Positions 38,638-47,886 of a stretch of 64,000 nucleotides of DNA are shown here, one piece after another; positions within the stretch are counted from its first letter, which is position 1; each line of letters opens with the position of its first letter. A program made the translations under genes and the position numbers. The stretch lies in the NCBI RefSeq assembly GCF_009299835.1, contig NZ_VKCZ01000020.1:248001-312000 (forward strand). The letters run 5' to 3'. Below the pieces are notes generated by a model that saw nothing but the letters and a program-made list of their open reading frames with translations, made no database searches and was not told the origin of the DNA. Source of the stretch: Microlunatus speluncae. GTDB lineage: Bacteria > Actinomycetota > Actinomycetes > Propionibacteriales > Propionibacteriaceae.

Positions 38638-41600
38638 TCACGGCAACTGCGTGAGAGCGATTTCTCGGGCTGAGGTGTCGGATTTCTGCTCGAACACCGC
38701 CTCGACCAGCCGGGCGGCGGCGTGGCCGTCGTCCAGGTCGAGGTAGGTCTCGCGGAACTTCTGGTACGCCTCCCGGTGTTCGACCGCGACCTCGTCCAAC
38801 CGGCGCAGGGCGGCGGCGGTCTCCTCGGTGCTGCCGACAAACGGCCCGGGCGCGGTCGGCTCGAAGTCGAAGAGCCAGCCGCGGGTCTCGACGTACCGCT
38901 CCAGGTCGGGGACCAGGAAGATCATCGGCTTGCCGGTCAGGGCGTAGTCGAAGCGGAGCGAGGAGTAGTCGACGATCGCGGCGTCCGAGGCGAGATACAG
39001 GTCGGCGACGTCGGGATAGTCCGACACGTCGATCACCCGGTCACCGGAGAACCGGCTGCCGGCCCGCGCGTTGAAGGCGTGTCCCCGGACCAGCAACACG
39101 AAGTCGTCGCCGAGCGACTCGGTGAGTTGATCCACCTCGATGAACCGCACTGCCTCGGCCGAGGTGTCGTTGGTGGACAGGTAGTCGCGGAACGTCGGCG
39201 CGTAGAGGACGGCGGTCTGCCCGTCGGCCACCCCGAGCACCGAACGGACGGCGTCTCGCCGCGGACCGGTCCCGGGCGTCAACAGCACGTCGTTGCGCGG
39301 GTAGCCGATCTCCAGCACCTCGCCGTCGTACCGGAAGTCGCGGCGCAGCAGCGGGGTGGCGTAGCGGGCGGGCGAGACGAGATAGTCCCATTCGGCGGCC
39401 CGGCGATCGAAGGTCTCGATCCGGACCCGGCTCAACCCGAGGTTCTCCCAGTGGGCGTGGCCCATCACCTTGAACGGATATCCGTGGAAGGTCTCGATCA
39501 CCTTCTGGCCGGGCGACTTGACGTGGTAGATCGGCTGATGGGTGTTGTCCATCACGAACTCGGCGGTCCGCAACAGCCGGTAGTACTCGCGGCTTTCGAA
39601 GATCACCGGAATGCCGCCCTCGGGCACCGGCACCGAATGATCGGTCACGGTCCAGTGGACCTGGATGTCGCTGTCGCGGCGGCGCAGCTCGGCGTGGGTG
39701 GCGCCGGCGTTGCAGGCGGTGTTCTCGCCGTAGTACGAGCGGAACAGGGCCACCCGGGGTGTCACCGTCGGCTCGAGCGCGGCGTGCCAGTCCTGCAGTT
39801 GCCGTTGCTGCCGCGCGCCGCGCTCCGTCAGGGCCAGCGGGCGCACCACGACCAGCATCAATTGGTTCCGGGGCGTTCGCTCGACCCGGAGGTGCAGCTT
39901 GTCGCCCAGGACGTTCTGCGGCAGCCGGCTGACCAGCTCACGGCCGAGGTCGACCTGGATCCGGTCCTCGGCGCCGCCGGTCACGGCCAGCCGATACCGG
40001 CCCAGCGGCAGCGGCAGGCCGTCCTCGGGCCACAGCCGGGCGCCTCCCCACCGATCGGCGGTCAGCGGCAGCCGGACCGAGCTGCGACCCGGCTGGAGTT
40101 CGACGGTGCCGGCCACGGTGGTGGCCGCCCCGGCCAGCTCGAACCGGGCCGCCGGCACGGCGCGCCCGGTCACGTCGCTGGTGACGGTGAGCTGCGGCCG
40201 CCCGGTCTCGGGATCCTCGTCGACCTCGAGGTCGACGATCTCGATCATGGTCTCGGCGAGGTCGACGCCGAGGTTGCAGGCCCGGGTACGGAAGGTCCGC
40301 GGCCCGACGCCGTCATGCACGGGCACCGGCACCGACTCCGGCCAGACGATCGGGCTGGCCGTCCCGGAACTCTTCACCGCCCGGACCAACCACGCCTCCG
40401 GCCGGTCGTCCTCGGCCAGCTCCGGCAGCGTGAAGGAGGCGGACAGCTGATGGTCGGCGTCCCGCCGCAGGGCGACCTCGACCACCTCGCCGGCCGACCG
40501 GTGGGTCAGCCGCAGCGTCCGGTAGCCCCGGCCGGTGACGCTGAGCTCGGTCCGCGGCCCGTCCTGACTGATCGCGCTGAGCACCAGCGGCGGCTGGCTC
40601 AGCCCGATCTCCAGGTTGCGGGCGGTGAAGCGCGGGGTCAGCCGGATCCGGTCCTCGATCAACCGGCTGAACGGATAGCTGGCCGACCCGCCCTGAGCGC
40701 AGCCGGCCAGCCGGCCCACCGCGGTCAGTCCGGCCGCCTCGGCGGTCAGCTCCAGCTGCCACGCGGACCGCCGGCGGTCGCCGATCAGCGCGGCCGACGT
40801 CCGCAGGTCGATCCGGAATCCGGCGGACTCGTAATCGCACCAGCGCTGCTTGGAGATCCGGCTGACCTCCGGGTCGGGGCGCGGGTCGACCGCCAGCTCG
40901 ATCCGTTCGCCGGTGCCGAGGTCGACCAGGGCCGCGGTCAGCCGGACCGGATAGCGCGCGTGGTCGACGTTGTTGACGTACGCCCAGCCCTCGATGGTCA
41001 GCGTCTCGGCGTCGCTCCACCAGAGCCGCCGCACGGCGGTGACCAGCTTGCGCTGCCGGGGGAGCAGCTCGAACCGGCTCCGGGGGATCGGCGAGTCCTG
41101 GTCGTCATAGTGCGGCAACCGGGCGTAGAGCCGGCCGTCGACGATCTCGGTCGGGCTGTTGGCCAGGTTGCCGCCGCCGCCGTCGAAGAACTCGACCACC
41201 TGATCCCGCTCGCCACGCAGGACGAGCTCGTAGCCGATCCGGTGCTGCGGCGGAATGGCGGCCCAGATCCAGTCGTCGTCACCGCCGGACTCCGACGTCC
41301 GGGCGATGGTGAACATCCGGTGCAGGCCCGCGGTCAGCAGGTCCCAGTACTCGTCGTCGCCGCGCCCGACCGCGGCGATGGCGAAGGTGAAGTCGTTGCC
41401 GAGCAGCTGCGACAGCCGGTGCGACGCCAGGTCCTCGGTGCCGTACTGGAGGTAGTGGTCGAGGGCCGCCTCCGCCGCGGCGAGCCGGTGCCGGAGGTCG
41501 TCGGCGGTGCCGAGCTGCTGGCTGATCGAGGAGCCGTCCTCCCGCGCCCGCCAGCCGAGGAAGGTCCGGTCCAGGACGTCGATCGCGTCGGCGACCGCGT

Positions 41601-42282
41601 ACGCCTTGGCCAGCACCGGCTGGTCCTCGTACTTCACCCCGACCGGGAACTTCAGCTCGTGCCGGTGCCAGAACTTCTGCCGGTAGAGCTTGGCGCAACT
41701 GATCGTGTTGGCGATCACGTCCGGATAGTCCGCGGCCCTGATCCCGACCTGGCGGCGCTGGTGGATCTGGGTGATCCACGGCGCGGCGGACCAGCGCCGG
41801 GTCGAGTTGAACCGGTAGTAGCCGAAGACGGCGAAGTCGGATCCGGAGCGGTCCAGTTGCTGCACCGTGGCCGCGCAGGCGTCCGGCGCCAGGACGTCGT
41901 CGGAGTCGACGAAGCACAGGTAGTCGCCCCGCGCCTTCGCCACGCCGGCGTTACGGGCCGCGCTGAGCCCGCTGTTGCGGGGTTGGCGGATGATCTTGAT
42001 CCGCCGATCCACGGCCGCATAGCCGGCGGCGATCTCCATCGAGGAGTCCGGCGAGCAGTCGTCGACCAGGATGATCTCGATGTCGGGCAGGGTCTGGGCG
42101 ATCAGGCTGTCCAGGCAGGCCGCGATGTAGGCCTCGACGTTGTAGACCGGGACGATGATGCTGACCCGCGGCCGGACCAGCGCCGGTGGCGCGTGCCGCC
42201 GGAGGGTCCGAACGACCCGTACCCGCTCCCGTCCCGCTCGATCCCGGACACGTCGCAATAAGCGTGCCAGCCTGGTCTTCAC
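38638..42282 (-). CDS. Bifunctional GT2 glycosyltransferase and CDP-glycerol glycerophosphotransferase-family protein
   Basis: 1214 aa, start GTG 42282. Residues about 35-290 are a GT-A family 2 domain: RVSIIVPVYNVEAYIAACLD, ILVDDCSPDSS and YLCFVDSDD (DxD). Residues about 380-780 are beta-rich and resemble linker modules of large teichoic acid enzymes. Residues about 830-1200 are TagF-type: ETFHGYPFKVMGH (the H-G motif), GYPRNDVLL and DYSSLRFDYALTGKPMIFL. It likely makes a glycerol- or ribitol-phosphate-type wall polymer from CDP-activated units, after or together with sugar transfer. It is cytosolic or membrane-associated. It is the last gene of the three-gene cluster, 106 bases after the GT4 stop. 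Confidence 0.88.
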   Translation of the reverse strand: MKTRLARLLRRVRDRAGRERVRVVRTLRRHAPPALVRPRVSIIVPVYNVEAYIAACLDSLIAQTLPDIEIILVDDCSPDSSMEIAAGYAAVDRRIKIIRQPRNSGLSAARNAGVAKARGDYLCFVDSDDVLAPDACAATVQQLDRSGSDFAVFGYYRFNSTRRWSAAPWITQIHQRRQVGIRAADYPDVIANTISCAKLYRQKFWHRHELKFPVGVKYEDQPVLAKAYAVADAIDVLDRTFLGWRAREDGSSISQQLGTADDLRHRLAAAEAALDHYLQYGTEDLASHRLSQLLGNDFTFAIAAVGRGDDEYWDLLTAGLHRMFTIARTSESGGDDDWIWAAIPPQHRIGYELVLRGERDQVVEFFDGGGGNLANSPTEIVDGRLYARLPHYDDQDSPIPRSRFELLPRQRKLVTAVRRLWWSDAETLTIEGWAYVNNVDHARYPVRLTAALVDLGTGERIELAVDPRPDPEVSRISKQRWCDYESAGFRIDLRTSAALIGDRRRSAWQLELTAEAAGLTAVGRLAGCAQGGSASYPFSRLIEDRIRLTPRFTARNLEIGLSQPPLVLSAISQDGPRTELSVTGRGYRTLRLTHRSAGEVVEVALRRDADHQLSASFTLPELAEDDRPEAWLVRAVKSSGTASPIVWPESVPVPVHDGVGPRTFRTRACNLGVDLAETMIEIVDLEVDEDPETGRPQLTVTSDVTGRAVPAARFELAGAATTVAGTVELQPGRSSVRLPLTADRWGGARLWPEDGLPLPLGRYRLAVTGGAEDRIQVDLGRELVSRLPQNVLGDKLHLRVERTPRNQLMLVVVRPLALTERGARQQRQLQDWHAALEPTVTPRVALFRSYYGENTACNAGATHAELRRRDSDIQVHWTVTDHSVPVPEGGIPVIFESREYYRLLRTAEFVMDNTHQPIYHVKSPGQKVIETFHGYPFKVMGHAHWENLGLSRVRIETFDRRAAEWDYLVSPARYATPLLRRDFRYDGEVLEIGYPRNDVLLTPGTGPRRDAVRSVLGVADGQTAVLYAPTFRDYLSTNDTSAEAVRFIEVDQLTESLGDDFVLLVRGHAFNARAGSRFSGDRVIDVSDYPDVADLYLASDAAIVDYSSLRFDYALTGKPMIFLVPDLERYVETRGWLFDFEPTAPGPFVGSTEETAAALRRLDEVAVEHREAYQKFRETYLDLDDGHAAARLVEAVFEQKSDTSAREIALTQLP

Positions 42283-42358
42283 CCGTTTCCGAACCTTCCC
42301 GACTTGCTTTCCCCGGCCGTCGACCAGGCATCCTAGTGCCCCCGTGCTCGTGCCCCCG

Positions 42359-42398
42359 TTGCACTGCGGTCAGCGCAGTGCACTGCGGTCAGCGCAGC
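42359..42398. repeat. Two 20-bp tandem units at the 3' end of the GT4 gene
   Basis: TTGCACTGCGGTCAGCGCAG (42359-42378) and GTGCACTGCGGTCAGCGCAG (42379-42398) differ only in the first base. The second unit contains the GT4 stop codon, so the 3' end of that gene was duplicated. Confidence 0.85.
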
Positions 42399-43504
42399 GC
42401 GGTGCGCATCAGGTCCTCCCAACGGTCGGCGATCGGTTCGGGCGCGTACTGCTCCGCCTCGGCCCGGGCCGCGCTTCCGAGCCGGGTGCGCAGGTCGGCG
42501 TCCTCGATCAGCTCACCGAACGCCGCCGCCAGCGCGTCGACGTCGTTCTTCGGCACGATCCGTCCGGTGGCGCCGTCCCGGACGATCGCCCGGATCCCGG
42601 GCGAGGAGTCGTACGTGACGGTCGGTACGCCGGCCATCGCGGCCTCGATGATCGAGATCGGCAGCCCTTCGGTCTGGGAGGACATGGCGTGCAGGCTGCT
42701 CCGGGCCAGCACCCCGCCGACGTCGGCCGCGATCCCGTCCAGGGTGACGACGTCGCCGAGGCCGAGCCGGTCGATCAGCTCTCGCAGCAGTGGTTCCTTC
42801 GGTCCGGCGCCGTAGAGCCGGAGCCGCCAGTCCGGATGTCGCTCGGTCACCGTCCGCCAGGCCTTGATCAGGTGGTCCAGCGACTTCTCCGGGCTGTACC
42901 GGCCGAGGCTGACCACGACCTTGTCCCGATCGCCGTCCCGGGCGTCGTTCAGCGGCACCGGGTTCGGCATCGCGATCACGTTGTTCAGCCCTGCTCGCCG
43001 ATAGCTGACGGTGTCGGCCTCGGTGAGGCAGCAGAACTGGTCGACGTCCTTGAAGATCTTCTTGATCCGGCGCAGGTCGCGGCCGGACTCGGCGGCGTGG
43101 AAGGAGCCGTGGTACTGGCCGATGATCACCGGCCCGGTCCGGTCCCGCGGGTTCAGCCCGCCGGCGATCATGATCTCCATCGGCCAGACGTGACAGCAGA
43201 TGATCAAGTCCTCCGGACCCCAGTCGGCCTTGACCGCCGCGAACCGTTCCAGCCCGTACGCGTGCGCGTCGAGCTCCGGATCGGCGTCGCGTTCGGCCTG
43301 GGTCGGAAACAGCACCGTCTGTTGCCAGTCGGCCGGCCGGATCAGCGGATAGTTGCCGCGCGGTTGCTCGACGCCGAGCAGCCGGATCTCGTAGCCGCGC
43401 CCGGCCAGCGCCCGGCCGAGCACCGTGATGAACGACGACACCCCGCCCAACCGGTCCGGATCGGTGGCGACGAACCAGACCCGGCGGATCCCGGTGCCGG
43501 TCAT
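42389..43504 (-). CDS. Glycosyltransferase family 4 (GT-B fold)
   Basis: 371 aa. N-terminal fold: RRVWFVATDPDRLGGVSSFI, with the GGV/SxF acceptor-domain motif. C-terminal domain: VVVSLGRYSPEKSLDHLIKA, WRLRLYGAGPKEPLLRELI and LHAMSSQTEGLPISIIEAAM, the E-x7-E motif of GT4 retaining enzymes. It probably transfers a sugar to a polymer or linkage unit. Its start overlaps the upstream CDP-glycerol enzyme stop by 4 bases (ATGA). The sugar and acceptor are unknown. Confidence 0.92.
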   Translation of the reverse strand: MTGTGIRRVWFVATDPDRLGGVSSFITVLGRALAGRGYEIRLLGVEQPRGNYPLIRPADWQQTVLFPTQAERDADPELDAHAYGLERFAAVKADWGPEDLIICCHVWPMEIMIAGGLNPRDRTGPVIIGQYHGSFHAAESGRDLRRIKKIFKDVDQFCCLTEADTVSYRRAGLNNVIAMPNPVPLNDARDGDRDKVVVSLGRYSPEKSLDHLIKAWRTVTERHPDWRLRLYGAGPKEPLLRELIDRLGLGDVVTLDGIAADVGGVLARSSLHAMSSQTEGLPISIIEAAMAGVPTVTYDSSPGIRAIVRDGATGRIVPKNDVDALAAAFGELIEDADLRTRLGSAARAEAEQYAPEPIADRWEDLMRTALR

Positions 43505-46248
43505 CGGTCTAGCCCCAACAGGAACCGGGCGGACCGCTCGGCGGCGTGGCCGTCCTCACCGGAGCAGAACCGCTCGAAGAACTCCTTGCGACGGACCCGG
43601 TAGCGGTCGTCGCCGGCGGTCCGGATGCCCTCGGCGAGCTGGTCCGCGGAGGTGACGAACGGTCCCGGCGCGATCTCCTTCAGGTCGAGGTAGGTGCCCC
43701 GCTCGTCACGCGTGTAGTCGTCGTAGTCGTAACAGAAGAAGAGCATCGGGCGGCGCAGGGTGGCGTAGTCGAACATCACCGAGGAATAGTCGGTGATCAA
43801 CAGGTCGGACGCCAGATAGAGCTCGTTGATGTTGTCGACGTCGGACACGTCGAGGCAGTACGGCGCCAGGTCGCGGCCGATCTCGACCCGGTTCAGGTAG
43901 TGCGCCCGGACCAGCAGGTAGTACTCCTGCCCCAGCTCCTCGCGCCACCAGTCAAGATCGAACGGCAGCTGGATCGCGCTGGACCGGTTGGCCAGCGCCT
44001 TCCGGAACGTCGGTGCGTAGAGAATGATCTTGCGATCCGTCGGCAGGTCAAGCCGCCGCCGGTACTCCTCGGCCAGGCCGGCGTCCGTGACCAGGACGTC
44101 GTTGCGCGGGCTGCCGTACCGCAGCAGCCGGCCGCGGTAGCCGAACGCCGGGACGAAGGTCTTCTCGAAGTGCTCGTTCGGCACCACCAGCGCATCCCAG
44201 CGGTTCGCCCGGTCCACGGTGCCCTGCTTGGCCGCCGCGGATCGCTTGGCGAAGTTGGGCTCGTCCAGCCCCATCGTCTTCAACGGGGTGCCGTGCCAGG
44301 TCTGCAGATAGCGCTGGCCGGGTCGTTGCCAGAAATAGGTGGGCAGCGACTGGTTGTCGATCAGGAACTCCGACCGCGCCAGCGCCAGCACGTAGCCGAG
44401 GCTGTTCTTGATCACGGTCGGGAACGGCACCTGTTCGGAGGGGAATCCGGGCTTGGTCACCCAGATGATCTTGAGGCCGGGCCGGAGCCGGCGCAGCTCC
44501 TCGACCACGTAGCGGGGATGGTCCCAGCCGCTCTGGCCCATGTGCGACTCGACCAGCACGGTGTTGCGGTGCAACGGCAGGCGCTGCAGGCGGGGGAAGT
44601 TCGCCACCACCCATTCCCGGCTGGGCTGCCGGTCGAGATCGAGCCGCGGCAGCCGGGTCCGGACCCGGTTGCCGGCCCCGGTCAGCAGCCGGTCGACCTG
44701 GCCGCGACGACCGCGGGCGGGCTGCAGCCGCAGCCCGACGTTGCCGCCCTTGGTCCGGTAGAGCCGATAGCCGCGCCGCAGCAGCCGCTGGGCCTGGCCG
44801 CCGGCCGGGATCGGCCGGGTCAGGGCGCGGCTCAACCGGTGCCGCAACAGTCCGACCGTCTCCCGGTCGTCGACCAGGAACCGCAGATACAGTCCCCAGA
44901 CCTGCGGCCGGTCCCAGGCCAGCCCGGGCGGGAAGGCGAACTCGGCCTCCCACTCGAGCGTCTGGTCGGGCCGCGCGGTGAAGGTGAGCGGGACCTCGAA
45001 CCGACCGTCGGCGTTGCGCCGCTCGGCCAGCACCGACCCGGTCACCGTCCCGGCCAGCTTCCGCAGCGGGTCGTGGGTGACGCCGCGCAGGGTGACCCGC
45101 CCGCCCCGGCGGACGACCGAGGTCAGCATGTGATTGAAATGGACCGCGCGCAACGGGCGGTCGGTGAACCGCGGATCCTCGATCCGCAACAACCGCTCGG
45201 CGACCGACCCGGGCTCGGGCGGGGTGAAGCCGGGGACGGCCGGCTGCCAGGACCGGCCCTGGTCGTCGGTCACGATGCGCCCGGCGAGGGTGCAGTCGCG
45301 GCGGCGATACATCAGGGCCTGGCGCAGCCCCTCCGGCTGGTCGAGCAGCACCATGGCCCAGGCCGCCCGGAGCATCGGCGGTGCCTCGTCGAACGCGTCC
45401 TCCGGCGCGGCTTCGACCAGCGGGCGCAGCGTCGCCAGCCGCTGCCGGCGGTCCGGGCCGGACAGCTCGTAGGCATCGCCGAGGAAACCGATCAGCGGGC
45501 CGCGGATCAGGTCGCCGATCCAGCTCCCGGCCAGCCCGGCGACCGCCGGATCGTCCGACTCGGCCAGGCCGATCAGCTCCGCGACCAGGGCGGACACCTC
45601 GGCTTCGGCGCCGAGCCGAGCCGGCCCGGCCTGGTAGACCAGCTCGGGCACGTGCCCGATCCGGGCGGCCGCGCGATAGCAGTGGGCCAGCAGGGCGTGA
45701 CGTCCTTGGCCGTCGGTGGCCTCGATCGCCCGGCGGAGCAGGTCGGTGCCGATCAGCCGACCGGTCAGCCGCCGGTCCCGGCCGAGACCCGGTTCGTCGG
45801 CCAGCGTCGCGGCGCCGCGCGGCCGATCCAGCTCGGCGTCCGTGTCGGCGCTCGCCGACGGCTCGACCCGGCCGATGACCAGCTCCGTCCCCGGGGCGGA
45901 CTCGGCCGCCAGCAGCAGGTTCTTCGCGGCGTGCAGTTCCAGCGAGCCGCCGGGATCGACGAAGATCACGAACCCGTCCCCGGCGTGCTCGGCGACGGCC
46001 CGCTCGACCGCGAGCGGCTGCTCCGCGGTTGCCTGGTCAACGGTCAGATCGAGCAGCTCGGCCCGCGGCTCGGCGGCGATCAGCTCGGTCAGCGCCGGCC
46101 GGTCCTCCTCGGTCCGGAGCAGCACGACGATCCGCTCAGTGCGCAGGGTCTGATCGGTGATCGAGGCGAACGACCGCCGCCGCCCATCCGGACTGGGGTC
46201 GGGGTCGAACACCACGGTGACGGTGCCACCGGACGGGGCCTTGCTCAT
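43501..46248 (-). CDS. CDP-glycerol glycerophosphotransferase-family protein, large
   Basis: 915 aa from ATG 46248, with GAGGAG just upstream. The N-terminal 330 residues look like a divergent GT-A-like domain (TVTVVFDPDPSPDGRRRS, GDGFVIFVDPGGSLELHAAK) in which the usual DxD is replaced by VDPGG, so it may be catalytically inactive. Residues about 370-500 are beta-rich. The C-terminal 350 residues are TagF-type: VESHMGQSGWDHPRYVVEEL, YLQTWHGTPLKTMG, YGSPRNDVLV, IILYAPTFRKA and DYSSVMFDYATLRRPMLF. It likely adds glycerol-phosphate-like units to a wall polymer. It is the first gene of the cluster and coupled to the GT4 gene. Confidence 0.88.
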   Translation of the reverse strand: MSKAPSGGTVTVVFDPDPSPDGRRRSFASITDQTLRTERIVVLLRTEEDRPALTELIAAEPRAELLDLTVDQATAEQPLAVERAVAEHAGDGFVIFVDPGGSLELHAAKNLLLAAESAPGTELVIGRVEPSASADTDAELDRPRGAATLADEPGLGRDRRLTGRLIGTDLLRRAIEATDGQGRHALLAHCYRAAARIGHVPELVYQAGPARLGAEAEVSALVAELIGLAESDDPAVAGLAGSWIGDLIRGPLIGFLGDAYELSGPDRRQRLATLRPLVEAAPEDAFDEAPPMLRAAWAMVLLDQPEGLRQALMYRRRDCTLAGRIVTDDQGRSWQPAVPGFTPPEPGSVAERLLRIEDPRFTDRPLRAVHFNHMLTSVVRRGGRVTLRGVTHDPLRKLAGTVTGSVLAERRNADGRFEVPLTFTARPDQTLEWEAEFAFPPGLAWDRPQVWGLYLRFLVDDRETVGLLRHRLSRALTRPIPAGGQAQRLLRRGYRLYRTKGGNVGLRLQPARGRRGQVDRLLTGAGNRVRTRLPRLDLDRQPSREWVVANFPRLQRLPLHRNTVLVESHMGQSGWDHPRYVVEELRRLRPGLKIIWVTKPGFPSEQVPFPTVIKNSLGYVLALARSEFLIDNQSLPTYFWQRPGQRYLQTWHGTPLKTMGLDEPNFAKRSAAAKQGTVDRANRWDALVVPNEHFEKTFVPAFGYRGRLLRYGSPRNDVLVTDAGLAEEYRRRLDLPTDRKIILYAPTFRKALANRSSAIQLPFDLDWWREELGQEYYLLVRAHYLNRVEIGRDLAPYCLDVSDVDNINELYLASDLLITDYSSVMFDYATLRRPMLFFCYDYDDYTRDERGTYLDLKEIAPGPFVTSADQLAEGIRTAGDDRYRVRRKEFFERFCSGEDGHAAERSARFLLGLDR

Positions 46249-46381
46249 CGATCTCCTCGGATTTCGTACCTGGTTCGACGTCGGTTCGATCGAGGTCTAC
46301 CTGGTCACTGAATCAAATCAGCCTCCCACAGATCCCGGCCCCGCCCGCCCGGACCACCGGCCGCGGCTGTCGCGGTTACAG

Positions 46382-46401
46382 TGGGAGAGCGGTTTCTCAG
46401 G
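46382..46401. promoter_or_regulatory. Operator-like dyad, site 3
   Basis: TGGGAGAGCGGTTTCTCAGG has the same right arm TTTCTCAG as the perfect dyad at 37310 and an imperfect left arm GGGAGA. It lies 28 bases before the start of the hydrolase gene. It is weaker than sites 1 and 2. Confidence 0.4.
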
Positions 46402-46428
46402 TCCACGACGGAGGTGCAGGGATGATCG

Positions 46429-47472
46429 ATGGTTGAGTTCAGCGCCGAGGAACTGCTCGCCGACCTCGACCGGTCGGCCGCCCGACGCCGGGCCGAGCTG
46501 GGCGCCGGCCCCGACCACGGCCAATTGATCAAGGAATATCTGCACCGGCTCGCCGAGCCGTTCGCCGGCCGGCGGCTCGCGGCGGCACCGACGGTCATCG
46601 AGCAGGTCGAGTGCGACGGCTATCGCCGGGACCGGATCGAGCTGTCGACCGTGGCCGGGCTGCGATTCCGGGCCTATGTCCTGGTCCCCGGCGGGCCGCC
46701 CGGTCCGTGGCCGACCGTGCTCGCGGTGCACGGTCACGGGTACGGCAGCCGACAGCTCTGCGGCCTGCTGCCGGACGGCAGTCCCGACCCGGATGATCAT
46801 GACGGGCATCACCACTTCGCCGTGTCGCTGGTGCGGCGCGGGTTGCTGGTCGTCGCGCCGGACGTGGTCGGCTTCGGCGAGCGCCGGAGCGCCGCTGATC
46901 AAGCCTTCGATCCGGAGGCCGGCAGCGCCTGTTACCGGCTGGCCACCGCCCTCGCGATGGGCGGGGCGACCCTGACCGGACTGCGGGTCGCCGAACTGCT
47001 CGGCGTGGTCGACCACCTGGCCGACCGGGACGAGGTCGACCCGGAGCGGATCGGCATCGTCGGGCACTCCGGCGGCTCGATGCTCTCCATGATCATCTCC
47101 GCCCTGGATCAGCGGATCGCCGCCACTGTGCTCTGCGGCTATCCGAACACCTTCGCCGGCTCGATCCGCTCCGTCCGGCACTGCCTCTGCAACTACCTGC
47201 CGGCGTTGCAGCCGCTCGCCGAGCAGCCCGACCTGCTCGGCCTGATCGCGCCCCGGCCGCTGTTCCTGGAGTCGGGCGCGCGGGATCCGATCTTTCCGCG
47301 GGCCGGCTTCGAGGAGGCGGTGCTTCGGGTCGGCGCCGCCTACACCGCGGCCGGTGCCGCCGATCGCTTCGGCGCCGACCTGCACCCGGGCGGTCACGAG
47401 GTCAGTGGCCGGCGCGCGTTCGACTGGCTGGCCGACGCCTTGACCGGCCGGTTGGCGTTCTGGCCCGGCTGA
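46429..47472 (+). CDS. Alpha/beta-hydrolase, acetyl-esterase / dienelactone-hydrolase-like
   Basis: 347 aa from ATG 46429. There is no signal peptide, so it is cytosolic. The oxyanion region is TVLAVHGHGYGSR, and the nucleophile elbow is GIVGHSGGSMLSM (G-x-S-x-G with Ser in GHSGG). The acid and histidine are probably in LFLESGARDPIFPRAGF and DLHPGGHEVSGRRAFDWL. The pattern resembles Abhydrolase_7/acetyl-xylan-esterase-like enzymes that remove acyl groups from sugars or xenobiotics. A dyad of the type found upstream of the sugar-binding proteins precedes it, which would fit a sugar deacylase. The cupin gene follows 54 bases downstream. Confidence 0.88.
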   Translation: MVEFSAEELLADLDRSAARRRAELGAGPDHGQLIKEYLHRLAEPFAGRRLAAAPTVIEQVECDGYRRDRIELSTVAGLRFRAYVLVPGGPPGPWPTVLAVHGHGYGSRQLCGLLPDGSPDPDDHDGHHHFAVSLVRRGLLVVAPDVVGFGERRSAADQAFDPEAGSACYRLATALAMGGATLTGLRVAELLGVVDHLADRDEVDPERIGIVGHSGGSMLSMIISALDQRIAATVLCGYPNTFAGSIRSVRHCLCNYLPALQPLAEQPDLLGLIAPRPLFLESGARDPIFPRAGFEEAVLRVGAAYTAAGAADRFGADLHPGGHEVSGRRAFDWLADALTGRLAFWPG

Positions 47473-47526
47473 CCCTCCGGCCGGGAACGTCGGCGGGGCC
47501 GCGGGTTGTCGATTACCCTCGGGCGC

Positions 47527-47871
47527 ATGGACGGCTTCGTGATCACCCGGGCGGACGGCGGCGACGACGGCGAGAACTGGGAGCAGAACTACACCCAGCT
47601 GCCGGGCAACGCCAACATCTCGATCATCCTCGAGTCGACGACGGCGGAGGGTGTCGGACCACGGCTGCACAAGCATCCGTACGCCGAGACCTTCATCATC
47701 CGGCGCGGCTCGGCCACCTTCACCGTCGGCGAGGAACAGCTGGTCGGGAAGGCCGGCCAGGTGCTCGTCGTGCCGGCCGAGGTGCCGCACAAGTTCAAGA
47801 CCAACGCCGGCGGCTACGAGGCCGTCCACATCCACGCGGGCAGCGAGTTCGAAACCGACTGGCTCGAGTGA
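47527..47871 (+). CDS. Cupin-domain protein
   Basis: 114 aa from ATG 47527. It has cupin motif 1 RLHKHPYAETFIIRRGSATF with two histidines and a glutamate for metal binding, and motif 2 GQVLVVPAEVPHKFKTNAGG with the third histidine. The small single-domain cupin is cytosolic. It is downstream of the hydrolase on the same strand, and it may be an isomerase, a dioxygenase-like enzyme or a binding protein. The convergent molybdoenzyme gene ends 15 bases away. Confidence 0.88.
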   Translation: MDGFVITRADGGDDGENWEQNYTQLPGNANISIILESTTAEGVGPRLHKHPYAETFIIRRGSATFTVGEEQLVGKAGQVLVVPAEVPHKFKTNAGGYEAVHIHAGSEFETDWLE

Positions 47872-47886
47872 TCAGCGGCGGCGGAG

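Noticed and set aside
38722..42261. A 1179-residue open frame on the plus strand opposite the bifunctional glycopolymer enzyme
   Set aside because: It is antisense to a gene with clear GT2 and TagF motifs. Its sequence is low-complexity Gly/Val/Asp/Arg-rich with no family pattern, as expected from antisense of GC-rich codons.
43546..46311. A 921-residue open frame on the plus strand opposite the TagF-type gene
   Set aside because: Same reason: it is a shadow frame, and the minus strand has all the catalytic motifs.
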